Made by a program: the position numbers and the translations under genes. The notes beneath the pieces are model-generated. The model searched no databases. It was not told where the DNA came from and saw only the letters and a list, made by a program, of their open reading frames with translations. From Pseudoalteromonas piscicida (lineage in GTDB: Bacteria > Pseudomonadota > Gammaproteobacteria > Enterobacterales > Alteromonadaceae): a stretch of DNA of 64,000 nt. Positions 8,971 to 18,170 of the stretch are shown here, in pieces (within the stretch, counting starts at the first letter, position 1; each line of letters begins with the position of its first letter). The stretch is from assembly GCF_000238315.3 (NCBI RefSeq), contig NZ_CP011924.1, positions 1,652,501-1,716,500 of the forward strand, in the 5' to 3' direction.

Positions 8971-8983
8971 GTTACGTTATAAC
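8971..8983. promoter_or_regulatory. Zur-like operator upstream of the TonB receptor operon
   Basis: The 13-mer gttacgttataac matches 10 of 13 positions of the gammaproteobacterial Zur core GTTATAATATAAC, with the dyad arms GTTA and TAAC at correct spacing, and continues into ATTTTT as in many Zur sites. It lies about 75 bases before the receptor's ATG, where the promoter should be. If real, the operon would be repressed by zinc. The match was made by eye and not scored against background. Confidence 0.45.
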
Positions 8984-9058
8984 ATTTTTAAAAATAATCA
9001 TTTGTATCGAATAAATGATGGTTCTTTTCACATTCGTTTTTGCAGTTGGAATAACAAA

Positions 9059-11163
9059 ATGACAAGGTCACTCCTGACAGTTAGCGTGCTTAGTAGCTTA
9101 TATTCTTCACTTAGTGTTGCCGAACAACCCATTGAAACAATTGATGTGCATGGCACTCGCGCGCCTCTTTACAGCACGAGAGACGTGAACGCTTCGGCAT
9201 TGGGGATGAAAGATCCGCAGCTTCTTCCTATTTCCATTCAATCATTTTCTGAAGAACTGATCAGCAATCAAAGAGTAAAAACGCTAGGCGAAGTCCTTGC
9301 CAACGATGCTTCTGTTCAAAATACCTCAATTGGTACGGTTTTCGACTTTGTGAGTCTGCGTGGCTTTCAACTAGATTGGACCAACGGTTTAAGACGCGAC
9401 GGTTTAGCGCTTGCCCCCTACCAAGATGTACCGCTAGAGAATATTCAGCGCATTGATATCGTCAAAGGCCCGTCAAGTCTCGTATCAGGCTTTAACAACC
9501 CCGGCGGTACCATCAACTATGTGACAAAGCGCCCAACCATGGACGCCTTTTTGGATGTCACAACAGAAGTACGTAGCCGTGGAGGAAAGTATTTACACAT
9601 CGATCTCGGTGGGCCAATTTCTGACGAGCAAACGTTCGGCTATCGTATTAATGCAGCAGCAGAGAAAAACGGTGACTTTACTGGTGGTGATGACTTAGAG
9701 CGCTATTTCTTTAGTGCAGCACTGGATTGGCAAGTCTCAGATCGCCTATTTATCCGATTAGACGGCGATTTCCAAGACAAAAGCACTGTATCACAGCCTT
9801 TGATAGGCCTTTCCAGCGACCCCAATGACCCTGACCGTAAAATATTACCGCCCTATGTCGACACCAGTGATGTATTGCTCGGACAACCTTGGGCAAAGTA
9901 TGAAACCGAGTCTTATAACCTAGCCGCACGTGCTGATTTTTGGTTGAACGACACGTGGCAATGGGTAAACCAAGCTGCGCTTTCTGGTAATGATAGGTTT
10001 ACCGTTTTTCCTGATATCTACTCGGTTGATACACAAGGTAATGTGCTGTCTGCCGCTATCCACGTTACCCCAGACGAAACGTATGACACGCTCTCCGCAC
10101 ATAGTTTTATCAGCGGTCAGCTTACCACCGCAGCAATTGAACATGAACTAGTCGTCGGCGTTAGTATTCGTGATTATGAGTCTAAGGATGGTCGTTGGTT
10201 TGAATTAACCAACCCCGTTGGCAATATTTTCAATCCAATTCATAGCAGTAAACCGCAGTTCCCTGATTATCCAGAACCAACCAAAACTGAAGCCTCTGAA
10301 AGCGCGTTGTTTATCACAGATACCTTGCACTTTAACGATGTATTTTATGCCACCTTAGGGCTGCGTCATATTCAATACAAAAAAGAGCAAACTCTACCAG
10401 GCCAAACTAAAACCACATTAGACGACCGAACTTTTAATACCCCATCATAGGCCTTAACTACAACCCAAGCGATCAGCTCGCGTTTTACGCCAGTTACTCA
10501 GAAGGCGCGGGGGAAGGCGGCGTTGCAGTCATCGGCAGCGGTGCAATAAATGAAGGAGAATCACTCGGCCCCCAAGAAAGCGAGCAAATTGAAGCCGGTA
10601 TAAAATACCAAACGGACACCATGAACTACTCGATAGCCGTTTTCGAAATAGAAAAAATGTTGGAGTACCACAATCACATTACTAACTATTTCGTGCAAGA
10701 CGGTGTCCAGTCACATAAAGGTATTGAGCTCAATGCCAGTGGCTCATTCGCTCACGGCCTTGCAACCGTAGCATCCATCACCTTGATGGACCCCAGCTTA
10801 GATAAGCTTGACGGCGAGCCCGCGCTTAATGGCAACACCCCAGCCAATGTGCCAGAATTTCAAGCGAATCTCTATGTCGACTACCAGTTGCCATTTTGGG
10901 AGGCATTAAGCATCAATGCGGGTATTTTCCATGTTGGTGAACGCGAACAAAACGTCAATAACACCCTACAGTTACCAGCCTACACGCGCTTCGACTTGGG
11001 CGCGAAGTACCACTTTACTGACATTAACACCACGCTTCGACTCAAAGCCGAAAACCTGTTCGACAAAGAATATTGGCTATCTGGCGGTGCCAAAGGCATA
11101 GATTGGGGAGTCGCTCCCGGTCGTGGCCGCACTTTTATCGCCTCATTAAGCGTGAGCTTTTAA
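9059..11163 (+). pseudogene. TonB-dependent (siderophore-type) receptor, frameshifted
   Basis: An outer membrane receptor of FhuA/siderophore type, about 701 aa if the frame is repaired. It has a signal peptide (MTRSLLTVSVLSSLYSSLSVA), TonB-box-like start (IETIDVHG), plug domain (VSLRGF, ERIDIVKGP-like QRIDIVKGPSSL, GGTINYVTKRP) and a C-terminal barrel ending in FIASLSVSF with the canonical terminal Phe. Translation breaks at the run CCCC (10440-10443): the first frame stops at 10448, while the other frame continues PIIGLNYNPSDQLAFYASYSEG, exactly where the family consensus follows. Adding one C restores it. This is either a real one-base loss or a sequencing error. I prefer the ATG at 9059 (GGA upstream, proper signal peptide) to the TTG at 9002. 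Confidence 0.88.
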
Positions 11164-11172
11164 GGATAATTC

Positions 11173-11892
11173 ATGACTACACCTGTTATTCAAATCAATA
11201 ACCTGCAAAAGCGCTTTGGTGAATACCAAGCGCTACAGGGACTATGCTTGAGCGTACATCAAGGTGAAATTCTAGCGCTGCTAGGCCCAAATGGGGCAGG
11301 TAAAACCACCACGATTAATTGCTTACTGGGCTTTTTACAACCGGATGCTGGGGAAATCACCATCGCTGGAATTAATCCACAGCATGACGTAGTAACGGCA
11401 AGGCAGCAACTGGCTTATATTCCTGAACAAGTCGCGCTTTATCCGCGACTTAGCGGACTTGAGAATCTCGCGTATTTCAGCAAAATGGCCAGCATAGAAA
11501 AGACCGACGAGGCCTTTCGCACACTGCTCGGTGAAGTAAAACTGCCAAGTCACGCTGTAGACAAACCCGTTGCAACCTATTCAAAAGGGATGCGACAAAA
11601 AGTGGGCATAGCCATTGCCCTTGCAAAGCAAGCCAAGGCATTGATTTTAGATGAGCCTACATCAGGTCTTGATCCTTCAGCCAGCCATGAATTTAGCCAG
11701 CTCATTCAGTCATTAGCAAAGCAAGGCGTCGCGATTTTAATGGCGACCCACGACTTATACCGTGCTCAAGAAGATGCCCATCGCGTGGCAATTATCAATC
11801 AAGGGCAATTAGTCGATACTTTAGTCTATGAGCAACTGCAAGAAGTCCAACTTGAATCCGTTTACCTCAAACATATCAAGGTGGGTGTCTGA
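11173..11892 (+). CDS. ABC transporter ATP-binding protein (ABC-2 type)
   Basis: A 239-aa ABC ATPase with Walker A GPNGAGKTT (residues 38-46), signature YSKGMRQKVGIA, Walker B ALILDEPTSGLDP and the switch histidine in MATHD. It belongs to the CcmA/NosF-like group that pairs with ABC-2 permeases. The next two genes are such permeases, with overlapping stop and start codons, so the three make one exporter-type complex. Start has AGGATA upstream, ten bases after the receptor stop. Likely role in this operon: export of the locus product or of its precursor (inference). Confidence 0.9.
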   Translation: MTTPVIQINNLQKRFGEYQALQGLCLSVHQGEILALLGPNGAGKTTTINCLLGFLQPDAGEITIAGINPQHDVVTARQQLAYIPEQVALYPRLSGLENLAYFSKMASIEKTDEAFRTLLGEVKLPSHAVDKPVATYSKGMRQKVGIAIALAKQAKALILDEPTSGLDPSASHEFSQLIQSLAKQGVAILMATHDLYRAQEDAHRVAIINQGQLVDTLVYEQLQEVQLESVYLKHIKVGV

Positions 11893-13292
11893 TGTTTCAA
11901 ACGACATTTAAAAAGGAATGGCTCGATACCAAGCGGCAGGGACAAGGGCTTTGGCTTGGAGGCATTGCAGTATTACTGCTCTTGCTTGCCTGCTTGACTG
12001 GTTTTAAAAGCCACCAAAGCTATCAGCAAGCCGTTACTGAAGTGTCCCAGTCAGAGCAATTACGCTGGCTAAATCAAGGTGAAAAAGGCCCCCATTCCGC
12101 CGCCCATTACGGTATTTATGTGGTCAAACCCACCACCCCACTGGCGGCACTCGATGCGGGATTACAAGCATACCAAGGGAATGTGTTGAGGCTTGAAGCT
12201 CATATTCGTAACGATAGTATGTTTAGAAGTGCGCAAGATAATTTGCCGATGTCACGTTTTGGCAGCTTATCACCGGCCTTTGTGCTACAAGTATTACTGC
12301 CGCTATTAATTATATTAATTGGCTACCCTCTACTTGCCCGAGAACGTGAGCAAGGCACCTTAAAACAACTACTCGCATCGGGCGCAAGCCCTGCAAAGTT
12401 GTTTATCGCCAAATGTGCGCTGCTTTTTGCTATTTCTTGCTTATTTTTATTGCCTGTTGCGCTTTTTTTACTTTATAGCCAAGTAACAAGCACGGAGCCT
12501 CATACACTCAGAAGTGGGTTATTTTTACTGTTTTATTTAGTTTACTTATTACTTTGGTCGTTACTCACCACCACGCTTTCAAGTTTACTGCCAACGGCAA
12601 GGCGCGCATTGATAACGCTATTGACCATTTGGGCATTTACAACGCTTTTACTACCAAAACTGGCGATGAATATCGCGACCACCATTCATCCGCAAGGTTC
12701 AGGTCAAGCATTTCAAGCAAGGCTTGAAAGTGAGGTTTATACCGAAGCACGAGTTGAAGCAATCGCAAAGTTCAAACAGCAAACATTGACTCAATATGGT
12801 GTCAGCAATGTGGAAGACTTACCCTTTGATTATGCCGGAGCACAACTCCAATTTGGTGAACAATACGCTGATAAAATCTTTGACCGCTTATTTTCAGCGC
12901 GTTTAGCTCAACTAGAAGCGCAATCACAAAGCTATCAACTTGCAGGGATGTTAACGCCGTTTATCGCAATACAAACGCTGTCGATGGCCACCGCCGCCAG
13001 CGACTTTACCCACCAGCAAGCATTTGAGAATGCGGCAGAGCAGCACCGCCGTATGATGCAAGAGGTGCTTAACTTTAATCAAAGAGATCATGGTCACAAA
13101 GCGGACGGACATTACACCGCGGGCGAGGAATTATGGCAGCAGATCCCAAAGTTCGCATTCCAATACCCCAATGTTATTCGTTACCTGCCTCACTACGTTA
13201 TCAGCCTGTTTAGCCTGAGCTTTTGGCTAATCGCTCTGGTGTTATTGAGTTTCTTCGCGATTAAAAAGCTGCGTTTGGAGGAGCAAAGATGA
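11892..13292 (+). CDS. ABC-2 type permease, first subunit (DUF3526-like)
   Basis: A 466-aa inner membrane protein. One N-terminal helix (GLWLGGIAVLLLLLACLTGF) is followed by a ~110-residue periplasmic loop, then a helix cluster (LLPLLIILIGYPLLA, LLFAISCLFLLPVALFLLY, LFLLFYLVYLLLWSLLTTTL, ITLLTIWAFTTLLLP), a second loop and a last helix near the C-terminus. The REREQGTLKQLLASG segment is typical of ABC-2 permeases. Its start overlaps the ATPase stop by one base, and its end overlaps the next gene by four. Confidence 0.85.
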   Translation: MFQTTFKKEWLDTKRQGQGLWLGGIAVLLLLLACLTGFKSHQSYQQAVTEVSQSEQLRWLNQGEKGPHSAAHYGIYVVKPTTPLAALDAGLQAYQGNVLRLEAHIRNDSMFRSAQDNLPMSRFGSLSPAFVLQVLLPLLIILIGYPLLAREREQGTLKQLLASGASPAKLFIAKCALLFAISCLFLLPVALFLLYSQVTSTEPHTLRSGLFLLFYLVYLLLWSLLTTTLSSLLPTARRALITLLTIWAFTTLLLPKLAMNIATTIHPQGSGQAFQARLESEVYTEARVEAIAKFKQQTLTQYGVSNVEDLPFDYAGAQLQFGEQYADKIFDRLFSARLAQLEAQSQSYQLAGMLTPFIAIQTLSMATAASDFTHQQAFENAAEQHRRMMQEVLNFNQRDHGHKADGHYTAGEELWQQIPKFAFQYPNVIRYLPHYVISLFSLSFWLIALVLLSFFAIKKLRLEEQR

Positions 13293-14758
13293 AACGCTTA
13301 ATGTTAGCTACTGAGTTTAAAAACCTCTGGCGAGAAAAGCTCGTACTCGCGCTGTTATTAACCACCAGCATGCTCGCGCTAGTGGCATTTCTTAACGCCC
13401 ATTACTTTGCTAAAAAACAGCATGACGTAGTACTTGCCGCACAGCAAATGCAGCAACAGGCCATCCAAGATGCCAAAGCTGGATTACCCGAAAGACTCGC
13501 CAGCACAGCAGACTATAAGTGGTGGGAAGACCCGTACGACCTGCGCGGGCAGGCTTTTTACTTGATGCAAAATTACGCCACCAAAGCCCCGCTTGCAACG
13601 TCGCCAATCGCAACAGGGCAAGCCGACGTATTACCTTACTATTTTAAGATGCTAATCAAAGAGAAACAGCACATCGTTCATCAATATGACTATGTTCACC
13701 CACTATCTCTATTGTTAGGCCAGTTCGATTTAAGTTTTGTGATTGTCTACTTACTGCCATTGCTCATTATTGGCATTTGCTTTAATGCCTTGGCAAGTGA
13801 ACGCCAAGATGGGCAGCTAAGACTACTGATGCTGCAAGGAGGCAGTGCGACCCGCCTTCTGACTTATCAATTATTGCTGCGAAGTGCGTTAATTGTGCTG
13901 CCATTTTTAAGTATTAGTAGCCTGCTTTTAATAACAATACGAGAGCAGCTAGGGGTGATTGAACTGCTGAGTTATAACCTTATCGCACTATGTTATTGTG
14001 GCTTTTGGATTGCCTTAACCGCTTGGGTAAATAGCAGAGCTAAAAGTGCGGCAAATAACGCAGCTACCTTAGTCACCTGTTGGCTTGCCTTGGTGATTGT
14101 GGTTCCAGCTTTGGTCAATACCAGCATCGCATTACTCGACCCAACCCCTTCACGAATTCACTATATAGATAGCCTCCGTGCCGCCAGCGACGATGCCCAA
14201 AAAGCGAGTGAAAAGACCTTAGCTCAGTATTTTCAAGATCATCCAGAGCTTGCAAAAAATGGCAGTGGTGCCAGCGATTACGCCACCAAAAAAATTGCTA
14301 CTATTAATTCTGTCGAACGCGCAATGGCAGCCCAAGATGTACGATTTTTTACGGCGCAACAAGCACAGCAACATAATGCGCAAAAGCTACAATATCTCTC
14401 CCCCGCACTCATCGCACAAACACTGTTGGTTGATTTAGCGGGCAATGGATTAGCACGTCATCACGCCTTTATGGAAGAAGTTGAAGCTCATCATCAAGCA
14501 CTACAAGGTTTCTTTGCCAACGAAATTGCCAAAGCCAATCAAAGAGGCGATTTTGCACCTTGTGAGGGTTGTAGCGCAAAGCCAACGCTCATGGATCTTG
14601 CGAATATTCCTCAATTTAGCAATGACTTTGCCACACCTGTGAACAACTACACGCCACTAATTTGGTTGCTGCTACTAGCCGTTGGCTTACTCTTTATAGC
14701 AAAACGCCACGTCAACAAGTTAGACAGTGCAAACAACAAAGAGGTGTTAGTCGTATGA
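13289..14758 (+). CDS. ABC-2 type permease, second subunit (DUF3526-like)
   Basis: A 489-aa permease with the same topology as its upstream neighbour: N-terminal helix, long periplasmic loop, FVIVYLLPLLIIGICFNALASERQDGQLRLLMLQG, several more helices and a final helix (LIWLLLLAVGLLFIAKRHV). GGAGGAG precedes the ATG. The end overlaps the decarboxylase start as ATGA, showing tight translational coupling between exporter and biosynthetic genes. Confidence 0.85.
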   Translation: MKRLMLATEFKNLWREKLVLALLLTTSMLALVAFLNAHYFAKKQHDVVLAAQQMQQQAIQDAKAGLPERLASTADYKWWEDPYDLRGQAFYLMQNYATKAPLATSPIATGQADVLPYYFKMLIKEKQHIVHQYDYVHPLSLLLGQFDLSFVIVYLLPLLIIGICFNALASERQDGQLRLLMLQGGSATRLLTYQLLLRSALIVLPFLSISSLLLITIREQLGVIELLSYNLIALCYCGFWIALTAWVNSRAKSAANNAATLVTCWLALVIVVPALVNTSIALLDPTPSRIHYIDSLRAASDDAQKASEKTLAQYFQDHPELAKNGSGASDYATKKIATINSVERAMAAQDVRFFTAQQAQQHNAQKLQYLSPALIAQTLLVDLAGNGLARHHAFMEEVEAHHQALQGFFANEIAKANQRGDFAPCEGCSAKPTLMDLANIPQFSNDFATPVNNYTPLIWLLLLAVGLLFIAKRHVNKLDSANNKEVLVV

Positions 14759-16089
14759 GTGACGCCTTCACTGCAAAATTGCATCCACAAACGCGAAGCC
14801 TGCTCGCGGAGCATCAAGCCAAGTTATTTGAATGGGCAGCGGCATTGGGAGCACCGCTACATTTAGTGTTTCCTCAGCGTTTTGCGGAAAATATCGAAAC
14901 CCTGCAAGCCAACTTTATAACGCTTAGGCTTGAGCATGAGATTTATTTTGCAAAAAAAGCTAACAAAGCCCAATGTTTTACTCAAGTCGCGTCTAATCAC
15001 GATATAGGAATAGACGTGGCTAGTGTGCAAGAGTTTGAACTTGCCCTAAGCGGTGGTATTCAAGGTGAAAAAATTGGTGTATCTGGTCCGCATAAATCAG
15101 ATGCACTACTTAGCTTAGCGCTTGTACATCAAGCGCTTATCGCTATTGACTCAAGTGCTGAGTTAAACTCCGTCATTACACTGGCCCGCCAGCGAAAGCG
15201 CCCTGCACGGGTGCTACTGCGTTTACAAACACAACCAACTAAAGCCTCACGCTTTGGCAGTTCACTGTGCCAGCTTACGCCATTATTGGCCCAGTGCCGA
15301 GAATACAAGGAGTGGGTAAGCTTGGAAGGATTTAGCTGCCACTTAAGCGGATACTGCCCACAAGCACGTGGCCAGAGCATTCATACTTTAATCGGTGCGA
15401 TAGACGAGGCTAGGCAAATAGGACTGTCGCCATCAAAAGTGAATATTGGCGGTGGCTTGCCCGTCTCCTATCTACAAAATGAGCAGTGGCAACAAGCCTT
15501 GGACTTTGAATGCTTTTTTGCAGGTAAAACCTTTGCAGGGTTTTATCCCTACCATAATGAGCAAAGCCCTGCGGATACCTTACACGCTATTTTGGCAGTG
15601 AAGAACACACATGGACAAACCGCATTAGCAGCATTACGCCAAAGGAGCCTTACATTAATGCTCGAGCCTGGCCGAGCACTGCTCGATGAAGCTGGTATTA
15701 GCTTGTTTAAAGTGCAAGGGACAAAGCCGCACCTAGGCACATCTGACTGTCATATCGCTACACTTTCGGGCTCAAGCTTATCGCTGTCAGAACAGTGGTT
15801 TGAAAGTGAATACTTGCCGAGTCCGCTGTTACTCACGGCACATTCAAACCGCAAACAAGGAGCGTATCGCGTGGCTTTTGGCGGTGCAACCTGTCTAGAT
15901 AGCGACATGCTAAGCTGGCGGTTTATCCCCTTGTCGCAACTACCACAGCGCGATGACTTAATGGTTTACCTCAACACCGCAGGATACCAAATGGATTCAA
16001 ATGAATCCGAATTTCACTCAATGCCATTGCCACGAAAAATCGCCGTAACGTGGGAGAACAACAGACTTTCTTGGCAACTACTTAGCTAA
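14755..16089 (+). CDS. SbnH-like PLP-dependent decarboxylase (fold type III)
   Basis: A 444-aa member of the Orn/Lys/diaminopimelate decarboxylase family, alanine-racemase fold. The PLP lysine is in YFAKKANK (Lys68); later come IGVSGPHKSD, GFSCHLSGYC, NIGGGLPVSY (phosphate-binding glycines), MLEPGRALLDEAG and ATCLDSDML near the C-terminus, where the second active-site Cys/Asp lie. In staphyloferrin B synthesis SbnH decarboxylates a citryl-Dap intermediate; the neighbouring SbnA/SbnB-like genes make that comparison natural, but no citrate-condensing synthetase is present, so the substrate here is unknown. The ATG overlaps the permease stop. Confidence 0.8.
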   Translation: MSDAFTAKLHPQTRSLLAEHQAKLFEWAAALGAPLHLVFPQRFAENIETLQANFITLRLEHEIYFAKKANKAQCFTQVASNHDIGIDVASVQEFELALSGGIQGEKIGVSGPHKSDALLSLALVHQALIAIDSSAELNSVITLARQRKRPARVLLRLQTQPTKASRFGSSLCQLTPLLAQCREYKEWVSLEGFSCHLSGYCPQARGQSIHTLIGAIDEARQIGLSPSKVNIGGGLPVSYLQNEQWQQALDFECFFAGKTFAGFYPYHNEQSPADTLHAILAVKNTHGQTALAALRQRSLTLMLEPGRALLDEAGISLFKVQGTKPHLGTSDCHIATLSGSSLSLSEQWFESEYLPSPLLLTAHSNRKQGAYRVAFGGATCLDSDMLSWRFIPLSQLPQRDDLMVYLNTAGYQMDSNESEFHSMPLPRKIAVTWENNRLSWQLLS

Positions 16090-16125
16090 AAAACACCCAA
16101 TAACACAACGTAAAGGAGCCTATTT

Positions 16126-17184
16126 ATGAACATAAATGCGCAGCATTCGCTCGCCTCAACATTGCACCTAACCCCTTATTTAAGGGTATCGCAAAGCATT
16201 GGTAATACCCCGCTAATGCAGTTTTTAAGCCTACCAAACGGTAGCAAACTGTATCTTAAGCTTGAGCAGTTCAACCCCACCGGTAGCGCTAAGATCCGAA
16301 TGGCGAAGTCTATGTTAGATGAAGCAGAAGCCAGTGGCCAACTGAAGCCGGGGGGCTGGGTCGTTGAGTCAACCTCCGGCAATACCGGCGTTGGTCTTGC
16401 ACTGCTTGCAGCGGAGCGTGGCTATCGTTTTACCGCTCTTGTGGATAACCATGCGGCAAAAGAGAAAATCAGTAATATGAAAGCTTTTGGCGCGGAAGTG
16501 ATCTGTGTTAGCGAAGCCGGAGACGACAGCTTATCGACTGATATTCGAGATGCAATGGCCGCAAAGCTGGCAAAAGAGCAAGGCGCATTTTGGACCGCCC
16601 AACACAATAATTTTGCCAATAGCCGCGGCTATACAGGACTGGCGCAAGAGGTCTTTTATGAACTTGGTGAACACATTACTCACCTTGTCGGTGCGGTTGG
16701 CACAGGTGGGTCGCTATGCGGCACAACAAGGGCTTTGCGCGACTTAGGTTGTCATCAACTCACAACGATTGGGGTTGAGCCTGTGGGTTCTGTGATTTTT
16801 GGTGGACCAGGACTGAATTATCATCAATCAGGAACGGGGACGCCGGAAGGCGCTGAGATAGGTCCAGTTATTGAGTATGAACTCATCGACAAAGGCGTGA
16901 AGGTATCTGACAAACAAGCGTTTAATACCGCCAGATACCTTGCCAAGCATTACGCCCTAATGGTCGGTGGTTCGGCTGGAGGGGTGATATACGAAGCACT
17001 ACAGGCGTTAAAAACCGCCCCCGCCGATAGCTTATTTGTAGTACTCGTTTGTGACGGTGGCGAGAAATATCTCGATACCGTATTCAATGATGATTGGATG
17101 GCAAAGCACGACCTTATCGATATTAACATCGAGCAGGAACTCTATGAGCTATTAATGCAATATAAACCAACCGCGAGCGCCTAA
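16126..17184 (+). CDS. sbnA: SbnA-like 2,3-diaminopropionate biosynthesis enzyme (cysteine synthase family)
   Basis: A 352-aa fold type II PLP enzyme. PLP lysine Lys56 in NPTGSAKIRMA, substrate loop STSGNTG (82-88), phosphate cup GAVGTGGSLCG and SAGG near the C-terminus. SbnA joins O-phospho-L-serine and L-glutamate to give N-(1-amino-1-carboxy-2-ethyl)-glutamate (ACEGA). The assignment over an ordinary cysteine synthase rests on the next gene being an SbnB-like dehydrogenase two bases downstream and on the DUF1015 protein nearby. AAGGAG is seven bases before the ATG. Confidence 0.82.
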   Translation: MNINAQHSLASTLHLTPYLRVSQSIGNTPLMQFLSLPNGSKLYLKLEQFNPTGSAKIRMAKSMLDEAEASGQLKPGGWVVESTSGNTGVGLALLAAERGYRFTALVDNHAAKEKISNMKAFGAEVICVSEAGDDSLSTDIRDAMAAKLAKEQGAFWTAQHNNFANSRGYTGLAQEVFYELGEHITHLVGAVGTGGSLCGTTRALRDLGCHQLTTIGVEPVGSVIFGGPGLNYHQSGTGTPEGAEIGPVIEYELIDKGVKVSDKQAFNTARYLAKHYALMVGGSAGGVIYEALQALKTAPADSLFVVLVCDGGEKYLDTVFNDDWMAKHDLIDINIEQELYELLMQYKPTASA

Positions 17185-17186
17185 CT

Positions 17187-18170
17187 ATGACTCAACAAAC
17201 TGTTCTGCCGATACTAAACGAAGCCCGACTGGCGCAACTTGATTTCCCTTATAGTAAAGTCATTGAGGTGGTGGAAAATGCCTTTCGCTCACTGCATCAC
17301 CCCGACTCTGCCAACCCACTTAAAGTGATTATGACGCCACAAGATGGCCGCTCCATCGCCTATAGTATGGCTGGCCGAGATGCAGCTAGTAATACCGTTG
17401 GCTTTAAAGTGGTCTACGAATACGACCCTGACAGAAGCCGTAACCAATATCAGTTTTACTCTTTTATCTTCCTTTGCGATGATGCCACAGGCCACCCTGT
17501 GGCCCTAATGGATGTAAAAGAGCTGGGCCCTATGCGCACATCAGCCACCTCCGCCTTGTTTGCAAAGTATGCCATTCATTCAGATGCCAAAAATGCGTTG
17601 GTTGTAGGCACAGGAGTTCAAGGGCAAATCGCTTTACCTATGCTCGTCACGGCATTACCAAAACTCACACACCTAACCGTCCACGGTAGCTATCAAGCAG
17701 GCTTGGAAGCGGTTCAGCAAAAACTAAAGGAGCATCACCCACAGCGACAAGTTGCGGTATCACAAGACTTAGAAGCTTCGGTAAGGCAAGCCGATGTGAT
17801 CCTTGCCGTTACTGGGTTGTCCGCCAAAGAAAACATTAAATATGAATGGTTGAAACCCGGCGCAGTGGTGATTTTGGTTGGCTATGGAATCGAAAAATCA
17901 GTGCTACACCGAGCTGATAGGTTGCTCACAACGGATGCAGAACAAATGAAGGTCACCGGAGACGATTTATTAGACGAGGACGGCAAGCTACCCACCGTTG
18001 ATGCGACATTGACTGAAATACTAAATGGTGAAAAACCGGCACGAACTCACCCTGATGAAATTATCTTTGTCTATAACAGCGGCATGATCATTACTGACGT
18101 GGCGCTCGGACGAGCCGTTGCGGACTTTGCCATCACACAAGAAAACGTGGAGGAAGTAACCCTATGGTAG
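17187..18170 (+). CDS. sbnB: SbnB-like 2,3-diaminopropionate biosynthesis dehydrogenase (ornithine cyclodeaminase family)
   Basis: A 327-aa member of the ornithine cyclodeaminase/mu-crystallin family with the NAD motif VVGTGVQGQIA (139-149) and the substrate-side GPMRTSATSALFAKY. SbnB oxidatively cleaves ACEGA into L-2,3-diaminopropionate and 2-oxoglutarate. The SbnA-SbnB pair is diagnostic of Dap supply for metallophores and antibiotics. Overlaps the MATE gene by seven bases. Confidence 0.82.
   Translation: MTQQTVLPILNEARLAQLDFPYSKVIEVVENAFRSLHHPDSANPLKVIMTPQDGRSIAYSMAGRDAASNTVGFKVVYEYDPDRSRNQYQFYSFIFLCDDATGHPVALMDVKELGPMRTSATSALFAKYAIHSDAKNALVVGTGVQGQIALPMLVTALPKLTHLTVHGSYQAGLEAVQQKLKEHHPQRQVAVSQDLEASVRQADVILAVTGLSAKENIKYEWLKPGAVVILVGYGIEKSVLHRADRLLTTDAEQMKVTGDDLLDEDGKLPTVDATLTEILNGEKPARTHPDEIIFVYNSGMIITDVALGRAVADFAITQENVEEVTLW

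Noticed and set aside
9002..9058. Extended N-terminus of the TonB receptor from TTG
   Set aside because: The ATG at 9059 gives a proper signal peptide and has a ribosome site.
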